DNA of 20,077 nucleotides. Source: Enterobacteriaceae bacterium UBA3516 (GTDB lineage Bacteria > Pseudomonadota > Gammaproteobacteria > Enterobacterales > Enterobacteriaceae). The translations under genes and the position numbers were made by a program. The stretch spans positions 1 through 20,077 of the forward strand of contig DFPL01000149.1 of NCBI GenBank assembly GCA_002377245.1. Reading direction: 5' to 3'. Under the pieces are notes generated by a model that was not told the DNA's origin, did not search any database, and saw only the letters and a program-made list of their open reading frames with translations. Shown here piece by piece: positions 14,104 to 20,077 of the stretch (its first letter is position 1; each line of letters begins with the position of its first letter).

Positions 14104-16623
14104 ATGGTCAATTTTAAAAAACATCTCGCTGGTAGGGTGGCGCAAAAACCAACCGATCCGGTAGCTCTTTACGATACTCTTGATCGTCAGCATGATAAGG
14201 GGCCTCTGCGTCCAGCCCAAGAGGCGATACTTAAAACTTGGCATCAGGATCAGGCGAAATTACGTGACGTTATCGTCAAACTCCACACAGGGCAAGGTAA
14301 GACGTTAATTGGGTTACTCATGCTACAATCTCGTCTAAACGCAGGAAATTCACCAGTTGCCTATCTCTGCCCAGACCATTTTTTGATCAATCAAACTTGT
14401 GAACAAGCTAAACAATTTGGAATCAGAACTTGTACTAGCGAAGGTGAACTTCCCGAAGAATTCATCAATGGAGATCGAATTCTGGTTACTTCCGCAAGCA
14501 AGCTTTTCAATGGGATGACAAAATTCGGACTACATAACCAATCTATCTTGCTTGATACTGTTCTGATGGACGATGCACATGCATGCTCTGACCGCATCCG
14601 TGAACAATGCCGAATTCGCATTCCAAGAGAAGAACCAGCTTACAGTAGGCTTTTGTCATTATTTCGAGCCGAACTTGAACAACAAGGAATCGGTACTTTT
14701 GCTGAGATTGAAAATGAGAAAAGGGAAGCTTTCCTTCCTGTCCCTTATTGGAGTTGGCTTAACCATGAAAGTGAAGTAGCTTCAATTCTTGCACAAGATG
14801 CTGATCGTAAATCCATAAAATTCGCGTGGCCTTTACTGAAAGATATGCTCAAGCATTGCCAATGTATTGTTTCCGGTTTGGCAATCGAGATCGAACCCTA
14901 TGTTGCACCACTAGACACTTTCGGCTCTTATTTTAAGGCAAAACACCGAATCTTTATGTCTGCAACGGTGACAGATGATGCTTTTCTTGTCAAAGGTCTA
15001 CAGCTTTCAGCCAAAACAATTTCACAACCGTTGACCTACGCTAAAGAAACGTGGTCAGGTGAAAAGATGATCCTCTTACCCTCCATTATCCATGAAAATC
15101 TCAATCGCGAGCAAATGGTTAAATGGCTAGCAACTCCAAGTGATAATCGAAAATTCGGTCGAGTAGGACTGACTCCAAGCGCGGCACGTTCAAAAGATTG
15201 GAAATCTTATGGAGCAGTCATCACTGACAAGGACAATGTTGACGATGCTATTGCTAAACTTCTTCTAGGTGGCTACAAAGAGACCATCGTATTAGTTAAC
15301 CGATATGACGGTATTGATCTGCCCGACTCAGCCTGCAGAATCTTGATGTTTGATTCCAAACCTTTCTCTGAAAGCTTAATAGATCTTTATGCCGAGCGGG
15401 TAAGACCTAATTCTAAAGCAACAATTACTAAGACAATGCGTACAATTGAACAGGGTATGGGGCGAAGTGTTCGTGGCGAGAAAGACTATTCCGTTATCGT
15501 TGTCGTAGGGTCTGAACTTGTGCGTACCCTTCGAGATGCGACCTCCCGTCAGTATCTTTCGCCCCAGTTTGCCAAACAGATTGAGATAGGAATTGAACTT
15601 GGAAAAATGGCTAAGCAGGAAATAGCTGAGGGCGAGAACCCAACCAATGCATTCAATGGACTAATCAAACAGTGCCTGACCCGTGATGATGACTGGAAAG
15701 CTTATTACGCCGAGCAAATGAGTGATGTCACACCAGTTGGTGCTAATAAAGATATCCTCAATATCTATGAAGCTGAACTTCAGGCTGAGAAAGCTTATAT
15801 GGCAGGGGATTATGTTGGCGCTGCAAAAATCCTGCAAAATCTTCTTGACAGTGGTAGCGTGGACGCCAATGACAAAGCTTGGTATCTCCAGGAGCGGGCT
15901 CGCTACTTATACAACTCAGCTAGAGCGGATTCTCAAACTCAGCAAAAAAATGCTCATAAAAATAACATGTTACTCCTTAAGCCTGCAACTGGAGTAACGG
16001 TCACCAAACTAACATTACGTAGTCAGGGGCGAGTTGAAAGAATTCAGAAGTGGATCAAAAACTTCGATAATTACAGCGAGCTAGATGTCGCAGTTTCGGA
16101 TATTTTGGAGCGACTGGTATTCGGTGTTAAAGCTGACAAATTTGAGCAAGCTCTGAATGAATTAAGCTTTGCACTCGGATTTATTGGTGAGCGTCCCGAT
16201 ATGGAATGGAAGGAAGGTCCTGACAACCTATGGGCTCTTGACGATAAGAACTATCTTCTCATCGAATGTAAGAGTGAGGTCGATGTTACCCGCTCAGAGG
16301 TGAACAAACGAGAAGCTGAGCAAATGAATCGCTCATGCGCTTGGTTTGACAAGCATTATCCTGGCCTAGATGCTAAACGGATAATTATCCATCCGTCTGG
16401 TAAGATCCAGAGTGCTGCCGCATTTACCCATGAGGTCGAGGGTATGCGTGAAATTAATCTCAAAAACTTCGTTCAATCGTGCCGTATGTTCTTCAAAGCT
16501 TTTGAAGGGTTGAATTTTAAGGATCTTTCAGACGAACATACACAAAAACTTATTGATCTGTACGATCTGTCTGTACCTAAAATTTTATCCAGCTACTCCA
16601 AGAAACTTAAAGACATTAAATAG
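14104..16623 (+). CDS. SF2 helicase fused to PD-(D/E)XK nuclease
   Basis: This 839-residue protein is the most striking gene in the window. Helicase landmarks are in order: RPAQ near residues 36-39, Walker A TGQGKT (62-67), Walker B variant DDAH (156-159), motif III SAT (286-288) and motif VI QGMGRSVR (450-457), the last resembling XPD/DinG relatives. Then come a helical, TPR-like stretch (about 555-610) and a C-terminal nuclease site, GPDNLW with D707, then IECK with E721 and K723, the classic D...ExK. It should be an ATP-driven DNA translocase that cuts DNA. GAGG at 14093-14096 lies 7 nt before the ATG. It stands alone in an AT-rich island flanked by GC-rich leading-region genes, as defence genes often do. 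One-gene helicase-nuclease abortive-infection proteins (Hna) share this design; membership is my inference. No frameshift is seen. Confidence 0.88.
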   Translation: MVNFKKHLAGRVAQKPTDPVALYDTLDRQHDKGPLRPAQEAILKTWHQDQAKLRDVIVKLHTGQGKTLIGLLMLQSRLNAGNSPVAYLCPDHFLINQTCEQAKQFGIRTCTSEGELPEEFINGDRILVTSASKLFNGMTKFGLHNQSILLDTVLMDDAHACSDRIREQCRIRIPREEPAYSRLLSLFRAELEQQGIGTFAEIENEKREAFLPVPYWSWLNHESEVASILAQDADRKSIKFAWPLLKDMLKHCQCIVSGLAIEIEPYVAPLDTFGSYFKAKHRIFMSATVTDDAFLVKGLQLSAKTISQPLTYAKETWSGEKMILLPSIIHENLNREQMVKWLATPSDNRKFGRVGLTPSAARSKDWKSYGAVITDKDNVDDAIAKLLLGGYKETIVLVNRYDGIDLPDSACRILMFDSKPFSESLIDLYAERVRPNSKATITKTMRTIEQGMGRSVRGEKDYSVIVVVGSELVRTLRDATSRQYLSPQFAKQIEIGIELGKMAKQEIAEGENPTNAFNGLIKQCLTRDDDWKAYYAEQMSDVTPVGANKDILNIYEAELQAEKAYMAGDYVGAAKILQNLLDSGSVDANDKAWYLQERARYLYNSARADSQTQQKNAHKNNMLLLKPATGVTVTKLTLRSQGRVERIQKWIKNFDNYSELDVAVSDILERLVFGVKADKFEQALNELSFALGFIGERPDMEWKEGPDNLWALDDKNYLLIECKSEVDVTRSEVNKREAEQMNRSCAWFDKHYPGLDAKRIIIHPSGKIQSAAAFTHEVEGMREINLKNFVQSCRMFFKAFEGLNFKDLSDEHTQKLIDLYDLSVPKILSSYSKKLKDIK

Positions 16624-16697
16624 TGGCACTAAACAGCACCTCACAAATTAAACGGTATTGTAGCACAAGTATTATTACTACTTTTTAAGTTCAGCTA

Positions 16698-16720
16698 GGG
16701 CTCAGTGTGGTACTGAGCCC
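16698..16720 (+). terminator. Hairpin after the helicase gene
   Basis: GGGCTCAG (16698-16705) and CTGAGCCC (16713-16720) form a perfect 8-bp stem with a 7-nt loop, 74 nt past the stop. There is no T run on the plus side; an A/T-rich tract lies on the other side, so it may stop transcription from either direction only weakly. Confidence 0.55.
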
Positions 16721-16910
16721 CTACGACCTTGCCTGAAAGATCAATGAGTCGAAATGTAGCTAGGTTCCTAGCATTGTATCAATTGTGATTGACTACTCAT
16801 TTGTCATAAGTATATGTCAACTTCCGCTCTTCGCTCATAGCGGACGTTCATCACTTGCAACCACTGCGCGACTTTTAAACCCCTTCTCAAGTTGACATCA
16901 AACACAACTG
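16721..16910. other. Right part of the island, no gene
   Basis: AT-rich non-coding DNA ending at about 16910, where a leading-region repeat begins abruptly. It includes the right inverted sequence at 16820-16848. Confidence 0.45.
16820..16848 (-). repeat. Right inverted sequence of the island
   Basis: Partner of 13719-13746 in opposite orientation; see that entry. Shared strings include the AGCGGAC heptamer at 16839-16845, inverted as GTCCGCT at 13722-13728. Confidence 0.45.
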
Positions 16911-17026
16911 CTCACCCGTTCCCCGTTGCTCGCGGTGCATTCAGCCCGCAATCAACGGCGCATGCGGCTTCGATGTCGCCCTTTTCGTCTTCGCGTTTCA
17001 CCGGGCCTGTGTGCCGGCACGGCGCA
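16911..17026 (+). repeat. Leading-region repeat, copy 1 (truncated)
   Basis: Shares with the copies at 17401 and 19223 the strings CCCGTTC, GCATTCAGCCCG, a TGCGGCTT block, CGCCCTTTTCGTCT-like sequence, and CCGGGC...GTGTGCCGGCACGGCGC. It lacks the left 60 bp (GCCGTGCCTTCAC to TTCGCTG) that the other two share. It ends about 37 nt before the start codon at 17064. A structured upstream element, possibly a single-stranded-DNA promoter, is likely. Confidence 0.75.
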
Positions 17027-17063
17027 GGCAATTCCGTCTGGCCACACTGATCCGGAGAGACAC

Positions 17064-17300
17064 ATGCACACATACCCCATGACCATTGCCGGCCTGATTG
17101 CGCGTCTGCAGGCGTACCCGCAGGATGCGCTCTGCCTGGCAACGTTCTGGCTGGCTGATGATTTTCTTGCCCTCGATGCCACGCTGACCCCTGAAGAAAT
17201 TGAAGCGGCCATGGACATTGCGGATGACCAGCACGATGCGGACGTCGGCTTCAACTGGTTCACCCTGGGGACGGCCATCGAAAGGATGCGCGAGCAGTAA
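17064..17300 (+). CDS. Hypothetical acidic protein, 78 aa
   Basis: GGAGAG at 17053-17058 precedes the ATG. The product is very acidic (TPEEIEAAMDIADDQHDAD) with an N-terminal helix (MTIAGLIARLQAYPQDA) and a more aromatic C-terminus (VGFNWFTLGTAI). I do not recognise a family with certainty; small acidic proteins of this kind are common in F-like leading regions, and acidic surface would suit DNA mimicry, but that is speculation. It follows copy 1 of the repeat and precedes a terminator-like hairpin. Confidence 0.75.
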   Translation: MHTYPMTIAGLIARLQAYPQDALCLATFWLADDFLALDATLTPEEIEAAMDIADDQHDADVGFNWFTLGTAIERMREQ

Positions 17301-17306
17301 CCCTGC

Positions 17307-17330
17307 CGGTCGCCTTCAGGCGGCCGCTTT
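17307..17330 (+). terminator. Terminator after the 78-aa gene
   Basis: CGGTCGCC, loop TTCA and GGCGGCCG form an 8-bp stem with one G-T wobble, followed by CTTT, 6 nt after the stop. The short T tract makes it a modest terminator. Confidence 0.6.
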
Positions 17331-17400
17331 TGCGAAAGGAAGTCGCTGCGCTCCGCGACAGAACCGTCCCCCGTCGCAACGGGCGCCGGCGGGGTTGCAC

Positions 17401-17578
17401 GCCGTGCCTTCACGCTAGCCCGGCCGCGTCGTCTCTAAGGGTTCGCTGTCGCCGTCATCCTCGCCCGTTCCCCGCTGTTCACGGCGCATTCAGCCCGCTC
17501 ACAGCGGCGCGTGCGGCTTGCGGTAACGCCCTTTTCGCCTGCCGCTTAATGCCGGGCTTTTGTGTCGGCACGGCGCAA
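17401..17578 (+). repeat. Leading-region repeat, copy 2
   Basis: About 178 bp that match copy 3 (19223-19397) over most of their length: GCCGTGCCTTCAC, TAGCCCGGCCGC, AAGGGTTCGCTG, GCGCATTCAGCCCG, TGCGGCTTGCGGT and GGGCTTTTGTGTCGGCACGG are all present in order. It lies directly upstream of the methyltransferase start at 17610. The strings GTGCCG/CGGCAC and GGCGC/GCGCC allow extended hairpins. No gene is supported in 17331-17609. Confidence 0.85.
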
Positions 17579-17609
17579 GAGGGTGCCGCATATCAGAGAG
17601 GAGAGTGCT

Positions 17610-18302
17610 ATGTCCCGTTTTATCCTGGGTGACTGTGTGCAGGTCATGTCCCGTTTTCCGTCCCGTGCCGTCGATTTCATTCTGACCGATCCGCCGTACC
17701 TCGTCGGCTATCAGGACCGTTCCGGGCGCACGCTCGCCGGGGACAATTCACCGGAATGGCTGGAGCCGGCCTGTCAGCAAATGTACCGGGTGCTGAAAAA
17801 TGACAGTCTGATGGTCAGCTTCTACGCCTGGAATCGTGCCGACCTGTTTATCAGTGCCTGGAAACAGGCGGGATTCCGGATTGTCGGGCACGTGGTCTTT
17901 GCCAAGACCTACGCCTCGAAATCCACGTTTGTGGGCTACACGCATGAGAGCGCCTACCTGCTGGCCAAGGAGCGACCACAGACGCCGGACCGCCCCATTC
18001 CTGATGTGATCCCCTGGAAATACACGGGCAACCGCCACCACCCGACGGAAAAACCGGTGCAGAGCCTGCGCCCGCTTATTGAATCCCTGACGCGTCCGGG
18101 CGCGATCGTTCTCGACCCGTTTGCCGGTTCCGGTTCGACCTGTGTGGCAGCGGCCGAAGCGCGTCGTCGCTACATCGGTATCGAAATGCTGGAGCAGTAC
18201 CACGCCGCCGGTGTTCGCCGGCTGGCCCAGGTTGAACGCGCCCGACGCATGCCGGCCGCCAACGATGGCGCGTTTTATCCGGACTGGCCGGAGGCCGCAT
18301 GA
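17610..18302 (+). CDS. DNA adenine methyltransferase (N6/N4 Mtase)
   Basis: A 230-residue beta-class enzyme: catalytic DPPY (residues 27-30, in ILTDPPYLVGY) comes before the SAM-binding site, HPTEKP (144-149) and DPFAGSGST (169-177). It transfers a methyl group from S-adenosylmethionine to DNA adenine (or cytosine N4). No cognate endonuclease is nearby, so it is a solitary modification enzyme. Homologues sit in the leading regions of many F-like plasmids; some plasmid methylases of this type prefer single-stranded DNA and short targets, which would suit marking of the incoming strand (family knowledge, not shown here). GAGGAGAG lies 5-10 nt before the ATG. The stop overlaps the next start (ATGA). 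All motifs look intact. Confidence 0.93.
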   Translation: MSRFILGDCVQVMSRFPSRAVDFILTDPPYLVGYQDRSGRTLAGDNSPEWLEPACQQMYRVLKNDSLMVSFYAWNRADLFISAWKQAGFRIVGHVVFAKTYASKSTFVGYTHESAYLLAKERPQTPDRPIPDVIPWKYTGNRHHPTEKPVQSLRPLIESLTRPGAIVLDPFAGSGSTCVAAAEARRRYIGIEMLEQYHAAGVRRLAQVERARRMPAANDGAFYPDWPEAA

Positions 18303-18520
18303 ATTACCCCGGACTGGAGGCCCTGCGCGCCGACGTTGCCGCGCTCAGCAACGCCATGTGCGACGTCAGGATGCTGCTGAACCGTCTGGAATCACAGCAC
18401 CGGCACGACGCGGCCACCCTGACGGAACGCCTGGCAGCCCAGACCCTGCGACGCATTAACGCGCTGCTTCTGGAGGCATACCGCGAAGCCCTCGTACTGG
18501 ACGAAACCTTCCAGGACTGA
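18299..18520 (+). CDS. Hypothetical coiled-coil protein, 73 aa
   Basis: The ATG overlaps the methylase stop (ATGA), with CGGAGG 4 nt upstream, so it is co-translated with the methylase. The protein is predicted all-helical with heptad-like leucines (GLEALRADVAALSNAM, then MLLNRLESQ, then LTERLAAQTLRRINALLLEAYREAL), so probably a small coiled-coil dimer. No function is known to me; tight coupling suggests a partner of the methylase. Confidence 0.75.
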   Translation: MNYPGLEALRADVAALSNAMCDVRMLLNRLESQHRHDAATLTERLAAQTLRRINALLLEAYREALVLDETFQD

Positions 18521-18526
18521 CTGAAC

Positions 18527-18552
18527 GCCACCGGGCGGGGCCGCCGGGTGGC
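18527..18552 (+). terminator. Hairpin after the methylase operon
   Basis: GCCACCGGGCGG, loop GG and CCGCCGGGTGGC make a 12-bp stem with a single mismatch, 6 nt after the stop. There is no T run, so it may stabilise the mRNA end or stop transcription only partly. Confidence 0.5.
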
Positions 18553-18593
18553 AAATGAACACAACGATCAACAACTCCGATTGAGGAATACCG

Positions 18594-19025
18594 ATGTTTG
18601 GAAACCGTAAAGAAATCTGCAACCAGTTAAACAAGATGTTCATTGGCGATGAACCGTTAGCGGTCCTGTTCTGGACCGAAGCCAGCATAGCCGAAGCGTG
18701 CTGGAAAATGGACCCGACCCCCTCCGAGGTCATCGCCGTGATGGAAGCGATTGGTAATACGCCTTACGAACAGTATCAGGCTGAAGGAATGAGTCCGGCG
18801 CAGTTCCCGGCGATGCTGCACGCGTACCGGCAAACCACGCAGCCACAGGTGGACGTATCAGAAGCCGTACTGAAGGTGCTTATTAAGCATGCCGCACGGG
18901 ATGTAAATCATCAGACAGAGCTGGCCCGGCAGGGACTCATGCCAGCGCCGGCGTCCCTCACCCGCACGGAGTACCAGATTAACGAGCTGAGGGCATTACT
19001 GGGTATGACGGAGGAAGAGGAATAA
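18594..19025 (+). CDS. DUF1380-like protein, 143 aa
   Basis: Opening MFGNRKEICNQLNKMFIGDE followed by PLAVLFWTE resembles the plasmid family DUF1380, found in the leading regions of F-type plasmids; function unknown. The sequence is soluble and acidic at the end (GMTEEEE), with helices throughout. TGAGGA lies about 7 nt before the ATG. It is separated from the methylase pair by a hairpin and from ardB by a structured spacer. My family assignment is from memory of the opening pattern. Confidence 0.65.
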   Translation: MFGNRKEICNQLNKMFIGDEPLAVLFWTEASIAEACWKMDPTPSEVIAVMEAIGNTPYEQYQAEGMSPAQFPAMLHAYRQTTQPQVDVSEAVLKVLIKHAARDVNHQTELARQGLMPAPASLTRTEYQINELRALLGMTEEEE

Positions 19026-19032
19026 CCGGGCC

Positions 19033-19121
19033 GGGAGGGGGCAACCCCTCCCTGACGACCCGAATAAGGGTGTCGCCGGCTCCGCGTTAACCCGGCTTCA
19101 CCCTGGCGGGCGACGCCTTAT
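19033..19121 (+). other. Hairpin pair downstream of 18594-19025
   Basis: GGGAGGGG (19033-19040) pairs perfectly with CCCCTCCC (19045-19052) across a GCAA tetraloop. Next, ATAAGGGTGTCGCC (19064-19077) pairs with GGCGACGCCTTAT (19109-19121) with one bulge. An A run follows. The first is probably a transcription or mRNA end; the second may be a regulatory fold. From 19122 to 19222 I see nothing else definite. Confidence 0.6.
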
Positions 19122-19222
19122 GAAAAAAGGTTGTCGCGTTGCTCCGCGTAATGTCCGGCCGACTCCCTTCGGGTTTCAACCGGACGACAGGAAAGGCTGA
19201 CCTCCGTGCGGTGACGGCTAAC

Positions 19223-19397
19223 GCCGTGCCTTCACTTTAGCCCGGCCGCATCGTCTCCAAGGGTTCGCTGGCGCCGCCATCCTCACCCGTTCGCACCCTT
19301 TACGGCGCATTCAGCCCGTAAAGGCTTTGCGCTGCGGCTTGCGGTGGCGCCCTTTCCGTCTCCGCTTTTCGCCGGGCTTTTGTGTCGGCACGGCGCC
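19223..19397 (+). repeat. Leading-region repeat, copy 3
   Basis: About 175 bp closely matching copy 2, ending 36 nt before the ardB start. GCGCATTCAGCCCG, TGCGGCTTGCGGT and CGGGCTTTTGTGTCGGCACG are shared. GGCGCC occurs at both ends of a foldable core (about 19347-19397). A structured promoter element is the likely role. Confidence 0.85.
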
Positions 19398-19433
19398 AGC
19401 CGGAACGGTAATCCACTTAACCCAGGAGGAATG

Positions 19434-19865
19434 ATGAACACGACCTTAAGCCACAGCGAAGCCACACGCCTTGAAGGTGCCCAGCGCCTGACGTTTTTAC
19501 CCGCGTTATTCAGCACCGATTTTATGGCGTCAGAAGCCACGGTGTACGCCTATGCGATGCGCCACATTGAAGGGTACGAGGGCGGATTCTGGCACTACTG
19601 CCGGTTGCCGAATGGTGCCGGGTACATGATGCCGGACAGGGACACCGTGATGTTCAGCAATTCAGGTAACTGGTTTGAGCAGGAAGTGAGCGCGGAAGTG
19701 GCGGGGATCATCATCACCGCCCTGGTGCTGAATCACCGGAGCTGGCATCACAGCCACCATGACCGCGACGAGCTGTGCCGCCACTTCTGCCAGCGTTATG
19801 ACCAGCTGATGGCGTTTGTGGGCGACCACCCGGAAGCCGCCACCATTTACCGCGCACTGGACTGA
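19434..19865 (+). CDS. ardB: ArdB/KlcA-type anti-restriction protein
   Basis: A 143-residue protein with the ArdB/KlcA signature: RLTFLPALF near residue 18, then a block like MRHIEGYEGGFWHYCRLPNGAGYMMP, then a helix-rich acidic C-terminal part (DELCRHFCQRYDQLMAFVGDHPEAATIYRALD). ArdB inhibits type I restriction enzymes in the recipient so entering plasmid DNA survives. AGGAGG at 19424-19429 leaves one nt before the ATG at 19431 and four before the ATG at 19434, so 19434 is chosen. It follows copy 3 of the leading-region repeat, consistent with early expression on entry. Confidence 0.9.
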   Translation: MNTTLSHSEATRLEGAQRLTFLPALFSTDFMASEATVYAYAMRHIEGYEGGFWHYCRLPNGAGYMMPDRDTVMFSNSGNWFEQEVSAEVAGIIITALVLNHRSWHHSHHDRDELCRHFCQRYDQLMAFVGDHPEAATIYRALD

Positions 19866-20077
19866 CACAATGACGACGGGGCGGCCAGGCCGCCCCAGGG
19901 AGAGCGTCGTGCTCCGGTGAATGCGCGAAAAAAACCTGTTCATCCCTGCGGGATGACGGGAAAAAAGGGACGCGCCTGCGGCGCTTCCCCTTCCACCCCA
20001 TTGAATAAACAGCACAGACGCCTTGCGAACCAGTCTGGTTTTAATGACGTTCACCCTGCGGTGGCGGTGGCGGTGGC
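19866..20077. other. Right edge: hairpins and hexamer repeat
   Basis: GGGGCGGCC and GGCCGCCCC (19878-19896) form a strong stem after ardB. CATCCC-TGC-GGGATG (19941-19955) and GCGCC-TGC-GGCGC nearby (about 19971-19983) are two more short hairpins sharing the same TGC loop. AACCAG/CTGGTT (20029-20041) ends in TTTT and may be a terminator. The window ends in three copies of GGTGGC (20060-20077). No gene is supported. Confidence 0.55.

Noticed and set aside
13922..14164. 80-codon frame ahead of the helicase gene
   Set aside because: It overlaps the helicase start in another frame, has no ribosome site and is AT-rich by composition.
13719..16848. A transposon with terminal inverted repeats
   Set aside because: No transposase lies between the inverted sequences, and the match is imperfect; called only as flanking repeats.

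Overview
The window looks like a stretch of a large, low-copy, conjugative F-type plasmid from a member of the Enterobacterales (Klebsiella, Enterobacter, Escherichia or a relative; the sequence does not say which). The basis is a RepFIB-type RepA with 21-bp iterons, a complete F-like SopABC partition module, an R1-like ParM/ParR/parC module, a plasmid umuDC operon with a LexA box, and a run of small anti-restriction and methyltransferase genes typical of an F-like leading region. There are no rRNA, tRNA, CRISPR or recognisable insertion-sequence genes.

Layout. (1) 1-3015, GC-rich: one small unknown gene, then a ResD-type multimer resolvase that has lost its reading frame through an apparent 11-nt deletion beside the catalytic tyrosine. 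It is followed by a DUF1173-like gene that looks split by one extra T in a T run. (2) 3016-5132: the RepFIB replicon. Iterons lie on both sides of repA, which is on the minus strand and starts with TTG. Upstream of repA sit two DnaA boxes, 21-bp iterons and six GATC sites, three of the gaps being 11 bp. (3) 5133-7460: sopA, sopB and a compact sopC of four 16-bp palindromes on a 26-bp period, flanked by two decayed units in phase. (4) 7635-9400, minus strand: SOS-controlled umuDC. (5) 9400-9860: a possible 31-37-residue hydrophobic peptide gene on the minus strand with a strong terminator, resembling a type I toxin in layout. (6) 10263-12070: parC, parM, parR and a small two-helix membrane protein, closed by a terminator. 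(7) 12075-20077: leading-region-like block with two methyltransferase-family genes, DUF1380, ArdB/KlcA and small unknown genes. Three of these genes follow copies of one long GC-rich structured repeat that could be a single-stranded-DNA promoter. Into this block an AT-rich island (about 13.71-16.91 kb) has been placed.

The island carries a single large gene, an 839-residue SF2 helicase fused to a C-terminal PD-(D/E)XK nuclease. It is the best candidate for a new or little-described system: probably a one-gene anti-phage or anti-plasmid defence protein, perhaps of the Hna type. The island ends appear to be marked by similar inverted 28-bp sequences, and its right end coincides with a truncated copy of the leading-region repeat.

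Working together: RepA, iterons and DnaA boxes start replication; SopABC and ParMRC both segregate the plasmid, an unusual doubling; UmuDC gives damage-inducible translesion synthesis; the leading-region genes would protect incoming DNA from host restriction; the helicase-nuclease would defend the host or exclude competitors.
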